A stretch of DNA of 49,515 nt from a virus: IMG/VR virus record IMGVR_UViG_3300042988_000478, positions 1-49,515 of that record; one strand, written 5' to 3'. This document shows positions 28,823-35,155 of this stretch, one piece after another (within the stretch, counting starts at the first letter, position 1; every line of letters begins with the position of its first letter). A program made the translations under genes and the position numbers. The notes below the pieces were generated by a model. It had not been told where the DNA came from, did no database searches, and worked only from the letters and a program-made list of their open reading frames with translations.

Positions 28823-28831
28823 TGGTATAAT
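28823..28831 (+). promoter_or_regulatory. Extended -10 promoter TGGTATAAT
   Basis: Predicted start near 28838, 27 nt upstream of the small membrane gene at 28866. Same nonamer as at 8683, 3471, 5856 and 42729. Confidence 0.55.
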
Positions 28832-28865
28832 TAATTATATCTATACCTTGCGTATAGTTTCGTTT

Positions 28866-29054
28866 ATGGACAAAAGAATAATAAATAGGTTCAAATCTCT
28901 AGCTTGGAGATTAGGCGCAACAATATTTGTTTCCACTACTGCTTTGGTTGTGGAACCAGATGTCGCCCAAGCACTCAATCTGCCCACTATAGTTATCATC
29001 CTACTTTCATTGGTCGCTGGAGAAGTAACTAAGTGGTTGAATAAGACTGAGTAA
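28866..29054 (+). CDS. Small two-TM protein, possible holin
   Basis: 62 residues from the ATG at 28866: a basic start (MDKRIINRFKSLAWRLG), TM1 around 18-30 (ATIFVSTTALVV), a loop PDVAQALN and TM2 (LPTIVIILLSLVAGEV), and a charged tail. Size and topology fit a holin. Its neighbours downstream are a lytic transglycosylase and, later, an M23 peptidase, supporting lysis. A second holin gene lies at 43536. Confidence 0.55.
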   Translation: MDKRIINRFKSLAWRLGATIFVSTTALVVEPDVAQALNLPTIVIILLSLVAGEVTKWLNKTE

Positions 29055-29112
29055 TTAAAATTAAACTAGGTTTATTAAACGTAGTAAAATTTACTTACTT
29101 GTATTTTGTTTG

Positions 29113-29481
29113 ATGTCAGTATTGATGTCTGGAACAATTATACAAGAAGCACTGTCTCTTGGTAAGTTGTACGATTCGACACCAGTTGTCGAGCCATACA
29201 AACCAAAGACAATAGAGCAGAAAATTGAATATTACGCAGAGAAATACAACGTATCAAAATACGTTATGCACACAGTTATAAATTGTGAAAGCAGCTACAA
29301 TCCAAATGCTATTGGTGACGGTGGAAAGTCTCGTGGTCTATCGCAGATACACAAACCAAGCCACCCAAATGTTACTGATGAGCAAGCCTTCGACCCAGAC
29401 TTTGCTATAGATTTTATGGCAAAGCATATGTCTCAAGGCAACTCATGGATGTGGACTTGCTACCGAATAAACTTTACATAA
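29113..29481 (+). CDS. SLT-type lytic transglycosylase
   Basis: 122 residues from the ATG at 29113. The SLT core is IEYYAEKYNVSKYVMHTVINCESSYNPNAIG with the catalytic Glu in CESSYNP, then GGKSRGLSQIHKPSHP and DPDFAIDFMAKHMSQGNSWMW. It cleaves glycan strands of murein by forming anhydro-muropeptides. No signal peptide, so release would need the holin. The last bases overlap the next start (TAATG). Confidence 0.82.
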   Translation: MSVLMSGTIIQEALSLGKLYDSTPVVEPYKPKTIEQKIEYYAEKYNVSKYVMHTVINCESSYNPNAIGDGGKSRGLSQIHKPSHPNVTDEQAFDPDFAIDFMAKHMSQGNSWMWTCYRINFT

Positions 29482-29801
29482 TGAAACAAGAGGGGTATAA
29501 AGGTAATATCATAACCGTAACATACCCGAAGACCTTAACTGGTCAGACGGTATGTGTGATTTTTAAACTCAAAGGAGACCAACACTATTTAGTGTCAGAT
29601 GAGTTTCCTATGACTTATAAACACATGGATATGGTAGAGGAGAACTTAGTTAATCAAGTAAAAAATATAATAGATATGCAAGAAGAAGCACAAAACGAAG
29701 GTGTTGTAACAGAGGTGACTGATAATCAAACAATAGATATATCGACATCAAGTATTGTAGAGGATCCAGCAGAGGCAACTCAATGCGATTCTTGTCAATA
29801 A
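29481..29801 (+). CDS. Protein of unknown function with acidic tail
   Basis: 106 residues from the ATG at 29481 (MKQEGYKGNIITVTYPKTL), a beta-rich half followed by a Gln/Glu-rich tail with IDMQEEAQNEGVVTEVTDNQ and ending DPAEATQCDSCQ. Coupled to the transglycosylase by a TAATG overlap, so possibly a lysis accessory protein. Function unknown. Confidence 0.55.
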   Translation: MKQEGYKGNIITVTYPKTLTGQTVCVIFKLKGDQHYLVSDEFPMTYKHMDMVEENLVNQVKNIIDMQEEAQNEGVVTEVTDNQTIDISTSSIVEDPAEATQCDSCQ

Positions 29802-29826
29802 ATTTTAGAACTTCAACTTAGCTTGC

Positions 29827-29861
29827 AAAACCACTATTTCTTGAAAAGAGATGGTGGTTTT
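29827..29861 (+). terminator. Strong hairpin terminator
   Basis: A 16-bp helix (AAAACCAC... with ...GTGGTTTT) around a GAA loop at 29843-29845, followed by TTTTGTTTATT. Ends the lysis genes just before the tRNA-Gln. Confidence 0.85.
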
Positions 29862-29867
29862 GTTTAT

Positions 29868-29938
29868 TGCACAGTCGTCTAATGGTAGGACACAAGACTT
29901 TGACTCTTGGAATCGAGGTTCGAAACCTTGCTGTGCAG
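29868..29938 (+). tRNA. tRNA-Gln (anticodon TTG)
   Basis: Acceptor TGCACAG/CTGTGCA, D-stem GTC/GAC, anticodon stem CAAGA/TCTTG with loop CTTTGAC, T-stem CGAGG/CCTTG with loop TTCGAAA, discriminator G as usual for tRNA-Gln. The anticodon TTG reads CAA. Confidence 0.93.
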
Positions 29939-29981
29939 CATTGACATAATATAATATATATACCGTAATGTGATAAGTGTA

Positions 29982-30010
29982 TTGCACTGTATTACTATAT
30001 ATGATATAAT
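29982..30010 (+). promoter_or_regulatory. Promoter (TTGCAC-17-TGaTATAAT) before tRNA-Met/tRNA-Arg
   Basis: TTGCAC at 29982-29987, a 17-nt spacer, and TATAAT at 30005-30010 with extended TG. Predicted start about 30017, 21 nt upstream of the tRNA-Met-like gene. Confidence 0.7.
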
Positions 30011-30037
30011 GTAACACAGATAAATAGTACACAGAAC

Positions 30038-30104
30038 TGCGGGTCTCAGGTGAGTGTTGGTGGCCCATAACCATTGGAAACGAGTTCGATTCTCGTACCC
30101 GCAT
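30038..30104 (+). tRNA. Atypical tRNA-Met (anticodon CAT) with short D-arm
   Basis: Acceptor TGCGGGT/ACCCGCA and T-stem ACGAG/CTCGT with loop TTCGATT are perfect. The anticodon loop reads CCCATAA with CAT. Oddities: the D-arm region is only 14 nt, position 33 is C (as in eukaryotic initiators), and the base after the acceptor is T rather than A. It may be a degraded or specialised tRNA. Confidence 0.55.
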
Positions 30105-30120
30105 CTTTGTGTACTAATAT

Positions 30121-30190
30121 GCCTTCGCCTATTGGATTAGAAGCGGGCGTTCTAAGCCTGGCTATGGGGGTTCGAATCCCTCCGAGGGCA
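30121..30190 (+). tRNA. tRNA-Arg (anticodon TCT)
   Basis: Acceptor GCCTTCG/CGAGGGC with one G-U, a reduced D-arm CTA/TAG, anticodon stem CGGGC/GCCTG with loop GTTCTAA, T-stem GGGGG/CCCTC with loop TTCGAAT, discriminator A then CA. The anticodon TCT reads AGA. Confidence 0.88.
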
Positions 30191-30228
30191 CATTCTTTGA
30201 CAACAAAATATTTTTAACGCAATAAACA

Positions 30229-30987
30229 ATGAGTAAAAGTAAAATACTATTATTTGATATAGAAATATCACCATCTCTCGGATATACATGGCAGAAATGG
30301 GAAGCAAACGTACTAGAATATGAGAAGGAGTGGTACATGCTTTCATTCTCTGCTAAGTGGTTGGGAGATAAAAAGTTTATAACAAAAGGTTTGTGTGATT
30401 ACAAAACATACAAAACAGATAAGACTGATGATGGGGAACTCGTTAGGGAATTATGGAAACTATTTGATGAAGCAGATATTATAGTGGCACATAATGGAGA
30501 CGCTTTTGATATTAAAAAAGCGAATGCAAGGTTTTTATATCACGAGTTAAATCCACCATCACCTTATAGAACAGTTGACACAAAGAAGGTTGCAAAGAGA
30601 TATTTCTCTTTCAACAGCAATAGCTTAAATGATTTAGGAAAGCTTCTTAATCTTGGTGTTAAGTTACAACACACAGGATTTGAGATGTGGCTTGGATGTA
30701 TGGCTGGGATTAAGTCATCATGGAAGCAAATGCTTGACTACAACAAGCAAGATGTGGTCTTGTTGGAAAAGGTATATCTTGAATTGAGAAATTGGATGAC
30801 TAATCATCCTAATCTTAATCTTATTACAGAAGAGATAGACGCATGTCCAATCTGTAATGAAAAAAAGCTACAGAAGAGAGGGTTTGGAGTAACTAGAACA
30901 ATGAAGTACCAAAGACTACAGTGCCAAGCGTGTGGTGGTTGGTGTCGTGGTCGAGCAAAGAAAGTTGAAAATTTTGAGATAAGATAA
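30229..30987 (+). CDS. DnaQ/RNase H-fold exonuclease with zinc ribbon
   Basis: 252 residues. Exonuclease motif I LLFDIEISPSLGYTWQ near 7, motif II VAHNGDAFDIKKANARF near 86, and motif III YNKQDVVLLEKVY near 168 give the DEDD acidic residues. The C-terminus has two Cys pairs (CPICNEKK and CQACGGWC), a zinc ribbon likely to bind DNA. It would remove 3' ends in repair or recombination or support the host polymerase. The tRNAs are immediately upstream. Confidence 0.82.
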   Translation: MSKSKILLFDIEISPSLGYTWQKWEANVLEYEKEWYMLSFSAKWLGDKKFITKGLCDYKTYKTDKTDDGELVRELWKLFDEADIIVAHNGDAFDIKKANARFLYHELNPPSPYRTVDTKKVAKRYFSFNSNSLNDLGKLLNLGVKLQHTGFEMWLGCMAGIKSSWKQMLDYNKQDVVLLEKVYLELRNWMTNHPNLNLITEEIDACPICNEKKLQKRGFGVTRTMKYQRLQCQACGGWCRGRAKKVENFEIR

Positions 30988-30988
30988 T

Positions 30989-31426
30989 ATGTTGAAGAAG
31001 AAAAAAGCGGAAGACGCTGCTTACAAAACATTCGTAATAAATCATATAAGAAATATATTTGGGGTTGCGAATCTTGATGACTTTGATATTGGAGTTGCAT
31101 CACTGACTAAAGACGATACAGAAGACGATAATGTGTCGGCAACAATGGATGTTGATTATGAATATCTTAGGGCAACAATAAAGTGCAGCGATAAATGGTT
31201 TAAAGAAAGATATGAAGAGGGTTCGTATTACACACTATTGAATGTGTTGTGCCATGAATCTGCTCATGTCATAACATCAGAGCTTCCAGACCTTGTTGGG
31301 TTGGACTACAAAGGAGACATGAAGTTCTATCTCGAACGAATGACGGAGCGTGTTGGACGCATTATACATAGATTGTATAGTCAATGGATGACCGACAATA
31401 AAATAAATATACAGACAGGTAAATAA
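30989..31426 (+). CDS. Predicted zincin metallopeptidase (SprT-like)
   Basis: 145 residues. VLCHESAHVITSE near 88 is an HExxH zinc motif, followed by FYLERMTERVGR near 110, which supplies a possible third ligand. It starts 1 nt after the exonuclease gene, in a run of DNA-metabolism genes, so a role in DNA-protein crosslink or repair, as for SprT family proteins, is plausible. An ImmA/IrrE-type protease is an alternative. Confidence 0.6.
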   Translation: MLKKKKAEDAAYKTFVINHIRNIFGVANLDDFDIGVASLTKDDTEDDNVSATMDVDYEYLRATIKCSDKWFKERYEEGSYYTLLNVLCHESAHVITSELPDLVGLDYKGDMKFYLERMTERVGRIIHRLYSQWMTDNKINIQTGK

Positions 31427-31427
31427 A

Positions 31428-31559
31428 ATGAATGAAGTTAAGAATAAGTTTATCATCATTAGAGTGACAGAAGATGTCAAAACTAATGTTGTGAAACTAG
31501 CAAAGAAAGGCAACCAAAGTATCTCTGATTTTATTAGGGATATTCTTGAGAAGCTATGA
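31428..31559 (+). CDS. Ribbon-helix-helix DNA-binding protein
   Basis: A 43-residue protein: MNEVKNKFIIIRVTEDVKT, then NVVKLAKKGNQSISDFIRDI. A beta strand then two helices with the usual S-x-S-x-F-I-R-x-x turn is the CopG/Arc-type fold. It likely represses its own or a neighbouring operon. ATGA overlap with the next gene. Confidence 0.75.
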   Translation: MNEVKNKFIIIRVTEDVKTNVVKLAKKGNQSISDFIRDILEKL

Positions 31560-31978
31560 AAAGAACAAAGTTAAGAAAGAAGTCTAAGTCTCAAACAAAG
31601 AAGTTGCAAGATGAGCTTTGGGAATTATGTAAACAAATCATACGGAAGAAGTATGGTAATGTTTGTTACACTTGTGGAAAAGAAAACCTAAAAGGTAGTA
31701 ACTGGCATACTGGGCACATGATAGCAAAAGCTTCTCTTGGGGCGTTTCTTAAATATGACTTGAGAGTATTGAGACCACAATGTTATCACTGTAATGTCAA
31801 CCTTGGTGGCAATGGTGCAGAGTTCTACCGAAGAATGGTTGAAATAGAAGGTAAGAAGTATGTTGAATCAATCTATAAAGATAAACAAATACTTCTAAAA
31901 GCAGATGAGCTGTGGTACAACAATAAAATAGAAGAATACAAATTAATACTAGAAGAATTAAATGGTAAAACAAAATAA
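31556..31978 (+). CDS. NinG/Rap-like recombination nuclease
   Basis: 140 residues with VCYTCGKENLKGSNWHTGHMIAKA near 33, LRPQCYHCNVNLGGNGAEFYRRM near 75: zinc-binding Cys pairs and the HNH-type histidines of lambda NinG (Rap), a branched-DNA endonuclease that promotes homologous recombination. Start overlaps the RHH gene, and its end overlaps the M23 gene by 17 nt. The basic N-terminus fits DNA binding. Confidence 0.85.
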   Translation: MKRTKLRKKSKSQTKKLQDELWELCKQIIRKKYGNVCYTCGKENLKGSNWHTGHMIAKASLGAFLKYDLRVLRPQCYHCNVNLGGNGAEFYRRMVEIEGKKYVESIYKDKQILLKADELWYNNKIEEYKLILEELNGKTK

Positions 31979-32609
31979 GTATCCATTCCTGTTTAAGCCA
32001 ATATCTCCATACACTATTACTCAAACCTTTGGAGAGAATAGAGCTTGTATAGACAAGGCAACAGGCAAAATAACAATAACATGTGATGGTTTGAATCCAC
32101 CATTAGGGTATAGAAGTATTTATTCAAGAATGTTGGGACATAATGGAATAGATATGAAGGCGATTAGAAACACGCCAATCTATTCTAGCCAAGATGGAGA
32201 GGTTGTTGAGATTGTTGATGAGAAGGTTCGTGGTCTTGGTATTGGAATTATAACAGACAATAAATTCTGGTGTACAGAGACACAATCATTCGAACATTTC
32301 AAAATAAGGTACTGGCACAATCTTGTTAATCTAGTTAGAAAAGGAGATAAGGTTAGTATTGGTCAACATATCGCAAATGTTGACAACACAGGGTATTCAT
32401 CTGGAGACCATCTCCATTTTGAGATTAAGCCAGTTAAGATAACAAAAAGAAACAAGGATGGAACTATTAAGTCATACGAGAACATTCTACAAAACAATGG
32501 ATACTTTGGGGCAATAAACCCTCTACCGTATCTTAGAGAAGAGAATGCTTCACGTTTACAAGGAATACGTTCTGTATGGGAAAGAATATTATGGGCGATA
32601 AGTATTTAA
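31962..32609 (+). CDS. M23 (LytM-type) murein peptidase, probable endolysin
   Basis: 215 residues. GHNGIDMKAIRNTPIYSSQDGEV near 58 and GDHLHFEIKP near 146 supply the zinc-binding His-x-x-x-Asp and HxH of M23 peptidases. An upstream SNxxPPLGYRS stretch and a C-terminal WERILWAISI complete it. No signal peptide. It would cut peptide cross-bridges, complementing the transglycosylase. Located next to recombination and chaperonin genes rather than in a lysis cassette. Confidence 0.85.
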   Translation: MVKQNKYPFLFKPISPYTITQTFGENRACIDKATGKITITCDGLNPPLGYRSIYSRMLGHNGIDMKAIRNTPIYSSQDGEVVEIVDEKVRGLGIGIITDNKFWCTETQSFEHFKIRYWHNLVNLVRKGDKVSIGQHIANVDNTGYSSGDHLHFEIKPVKITKRNKDGTIKSYENILQNNGYFGAINPLPYLREENASRLQGIRSVWERILWAISI

Positions 32610-32612
32610 TTA

Positions 32613-34187
32613 ATGAATAAAAAGGTTTATAAATTTGAAGATATTCAAGATAAAATTATCAAAGCGGTTGATACAATAGCCGATCCTGTAATCCAAACAC
32701 TATCACCAAAAGGTTCGAATGTATTGTATGAAGACGCTAAAGGTAATCAGTATGTAACAAATGACGGAGTTACTATTGCAAAGAATATAAATGTTAAAGA
32801 CCCAGTAGAGAATGCTATTATTGAGGTCATTAAACAACCAGCTCTACAAACTAACTCTATTGCAGGAGATGGAACAACAACAACTATCCTGCTTAGTAAG
32901 GTTCTTATAAAGGAAGGTTTGAAGGCTATTGCAGAAGGAATGAATCGAATGGTTCTAAAGCAGTATCTTGAAGAGATGTCTGATAAGATTAAGGCTAACC
33001 TAAAGAAGCTGTCGGTAAAGATACATGACAAGAAAGACATCTTCAGGATTGCCAAGATTAGTGCAAACAATGATGAGGTTATTGCGAAAGATGTACAGCG
33101 TATCATTGAGGTTGCTGGCGAAGAGGGAATGGTATTTCTTGAGCCTCATCACAAAGTAGACACAGAGCTTATTGAAGACACTGGGTTCACTGTGGATTGT
33201 CCACTCAATGAGGGTTTAACTCTTGGTCGTTCATTCACAGCAAACTATCAAAACATTCCAGTTCTCATCACAGATAAAAGACTCTATTACAAAGAGGAGG
33301 CAGAGACAATTTTGAAGGTTGCTCTTGAGGCTGGATGGAAGAGCGTTGCCATTGTTGCGAGAGACTTTATTGGTAAGACAGAGAACTTCTTTATTGCAAA
33401 CCATAGGCAAGGAGTTATTAATGTATTGCTGGTTAAAGACCCACAAGCGACAGAGAAAGACACAACTTCTCTTAATGACCTAGCTGCATATCTTGGTGGT
33501 GAGGTTGTTACAGAAAAGACTGGCTCACTTGTCAATCGAGTTAAGCCAACACAGTTTGTGTTTGCAAAGAAGATAGTGTCTAATCCAATGAAGACTGTTA
33601 TTGTTACAGATTCACCTGGTAATAAGAAACTGAAAGAGCTTGTAGCAACTCTAAAGGATGAGGTTGAGAAGGTTAAGGAAAACAAGAAGATTAAATCACG
33701 CCTAGCAAACCTAACTAATGGTACAGTTACTGTAAAAGTCGGAGGAAGAACACCACTTGAGGTGCAAGAAAGATTGTTTAGATATGAGGATGCAGTTAAT
33801 GCTGCAAGAGCCGCAGTAAAAGACGGGTATCTTGTTGGTGGAGGACTTGCCCTATACAAATCATTTAAACCAGAAGAACATAAGAACATTCCTGGTATAG
33901 CAAAAAGATTCTGTGAGGCATCTATAAGACAGATTGCAAAGAACTGTGGCAAGCACGAAGAAGCTGTTCTTGAGAATGTTGTAGCCGATAAGAATATTGG
34001 ATACAATGCAAAAACAAACCAGTTTGAAGACCTGCTTACTGGTGGTGTAATAGACCCATACAAAGTTACAGAGATGGCAATTGATAACTCAGTTTCAATC
34101 GCAACACACCTGCTTAGTTCAGGATATTTAATTGTTAATGATATAGAAGATTATGGCAAAAACAAAGAAGACAGAGAAGAATACTAA
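32613..34187 (+). CDS. groEL: GroEL-type chaperonin
   Basis: 524 residues, close to the 548 of E. coli GroEL. Group I motifs are NDGVTIAK near 50, GDGTTTTILLSKVL near 85-98 with the ATP-binding Asp, and GGRTPLEVQERLFRYEDAVNAARAAV near 375 leading to GGGLALYKSF near 408. The last glycine/methionine-rich tail of GroEL is missing; the protein ends KNKEDREEY. Phage chaperonins fold large virion proteins, and the cognate GroES lies 195 nt beyond. In phages of this size a full pair is unusual. Confidence 0.93.
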   Translation: MNKKVYKFEDIQDKIIKAVDTIADPVIQTLSPKGSNVLYEDAKGNQYVTNDGVTIAKNINVKDPVENAIIEVIKQPALQTNSIAGDGTTTTILLSKVLIKEGLKAIAEGMNRMVLKQYLEEMSDKIKANLKKLSVKIHDKKDIFRIAKISANNDEVIAKDVQRIIEVAGEEGMVFLEPHHKVDTELIEDTGFTVDCPLNEGLTLGRSFTANYQNIPVLITDKRLYYKEEAETILKVALEAGWKSVAIVARDFIGKTENFFIANHRQGVINVLLVKDPQATEKDTTSLNDLAAYLGGEVVTEKTGSLVNRVKPTQFVFAKKIVSNPMKTVIVTDSPGNKKLKELVATLKDEVEKVKENKKIKSRLANLTNGTVTVKVGGRTPLEVQERLFRYEDAVNAARAAVKDGYLVGGGLALYKSFKPEEHKNIPGIAKRFCEASIRQIAKNCGKHEEAVLENVVADKNIGYNAKTNQFEDLLTGGVIDPYKVTEMAIDNSVSIATHLLSSGYLIVNDIEDYGKNKEDREEY

Positions 34188-34380
34188 TGTTGCTAATGCG
34201 CAGTCAAATATTGATGAGGAGCTTATTGCTTTCGCACAAGAGTTAAACGAATGGATGAAGGAACGAGGTTTGGCGCTACAACCATTCATCCGACCATTGG
34301 TAACAAAGACAGGATTTAAGTATGGTGAGGCTGCATCAGTTGACCTAGTACGGTTTAACCCAGAAGTAAACGTAGACTAA
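34153..34380 (+). CDS. Small protein between GroEL and GroES
   Basis: A 75-residue protein (MAKTKKTEKNTNVANAQSNI), a helical middle with AFAQELNEWMKERGLALQPF, and an end VRFNPEVNVD. It overlaps the end of groEL by 35 nt in another frame and is followed 1 nt later by groES. Possibly a chaperonin regulator or substrate. Function unknown. Confidence 0.65.
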   Translation: MAKTKKTEKNTNVANAQSNIDEELIAFAQELNEWMKERGLALQPFIRPLVTKTGFKYGEAASVDLVRFNPEVNVD

Positions 34381-34381
34381 C

Positions 34382-34687
34382 ATGAGTAAGTTCGACATTA
34401 CAAAGCACACAATGTTGCACGATAATGTCCTTATCCGTGCAATTAGAGCAGACGAGATTGAAAATAAAAGTGGCCTTATCGACCCTGAACAGTATGAAGA
34501 TAAACCAGAGTGGGGTGAAGTTCTTGCTGTAGGAGATGGTCGCATGCTTGAGAATGGAACTCGTTCACCTATTAGTGTAAAACCAGGAGATATTGTTCTC
34601 TACGGTAAATACTCTCCATATCAAACACGAGTTGATGGTGAAGACTATCTTATTGTAAGAGATGAAGAGATTCTCTCAAAAGCTTAA
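34382..34687 (+). CDS. groES: GroES-type co-chaperonin
   Basis: 101 residues. It contains the co-chaperonin core LHDNVLIRAIRADEI near 12, PEWGEVLAVGDGRMLENG near 42, VKPGDIVLYGKYS near 66 and DGEDYLIVRDEEIL at the end, matching the 97-residue E. coli GroES. The mobile-loop position (about 25-35, NKSGLIDP) has a hydrophobic tripeptide typical of GroEL contact. The order groEL-groES is reversed compared with bacterial groESL. Confidence 0.9.
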   Translation: MSKFDITKHTMLHDNVLIRAIRADEIENKSGLIDPEQYEDKPEWGEVLAVGDGRMLENGTRSPISVKPGDIVLYGKYSPYQTRVDGEDYLIVRDEEILSKA

Positions 34688-35004
34688 TGACTAAGTTATT
34701 TGTATACGGGACATTAAGGCACAAGAATATCCTACAGGCCGTTTTAGGAAGAGAGAAAGTTCCATCATATACAGAGGCGATATTGAAAGACTACTTCAGA
34801 AAGAGTTTAAATATATATGCTTGGCCAGGCTCAAGTGTTGATGGTTATATTATAGATGTATCAGATGATGACCTTAAGAAACTTGATAAATATGAAGCCG
34901 TGGATGAAGAATTGTACAAGCGCATCACTGTGAGACCTGTACTTGAAGATGGTACCGAAGTTGAATGTATTGCATATCAGTTATGTGGTACTGATGAGGA
35001 CTAA
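34687..35004 (+). CDS. Gamma-glutamylcyclotransferase-like (AIG2/GGCT) protein
   Basis: 105 residues. MTKLFVYGTLRHKNILQAVLG at the start is the family signature (YGTLRxxxxxxxxLG); WPGSSVDGYIIDVSDDDLKKLDKYEAVDE near 45-75 follows with the catalytic-type Glu position. These enzymes release 5-oxoproline from gamma-glutamyl amines. The family is found in predicted amidoligase/GAT-II/ATP-grasp gene sets, so it may trim the product of that system here, although it is 15 kb away. Overlaps groES by 1 nt. Confidence 0.8.
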   Translation: MTKLFVYGTLRHKNILQAVLGREKVPSYTEAILKDYFRKSLNIYAWPGSSVDGYIIDVSDDDLKKLDKYEAVDEELYKRITVRPVLEDGTEVECIAYQLCGTDED

Positions 35005-35059
35005 TAAGTAGGCCACAGATATACCCTTAGAAGCCTTAAAATTGCGTTCTAACGAACGA

Positions 35060-35104
35060 AAAGACCCGAGTGGTACATAGATACCATATCGGGTTTTTCT
35101 TTTA
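35060..35104. terminator. Bidirectional terminator between converging blocks
   Basis: ACCCGA/TCGGGT outer and TGGTA/TACCA inner stems form a hairpin with T-runs on one side and A-runs on the other, so it works on both strands. It ends the forward block (GGCT-like gene) and the reverse late block (internal-type gene). Confidence 0.85.
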
Positions 35105-35155
35105 TCCTGGGGGATTTTAGATCCCTTTTAAAACTCTCTTTTGGTAGTTCATTTC

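Noticed and set aside
33287-34063. Long reverse frame opposite groEL (258 residues)
   Set aside because: It is the complement of a strongly conserved GroEL reading and its Ser/Phe-rich composition is typical of an antisense shadow.
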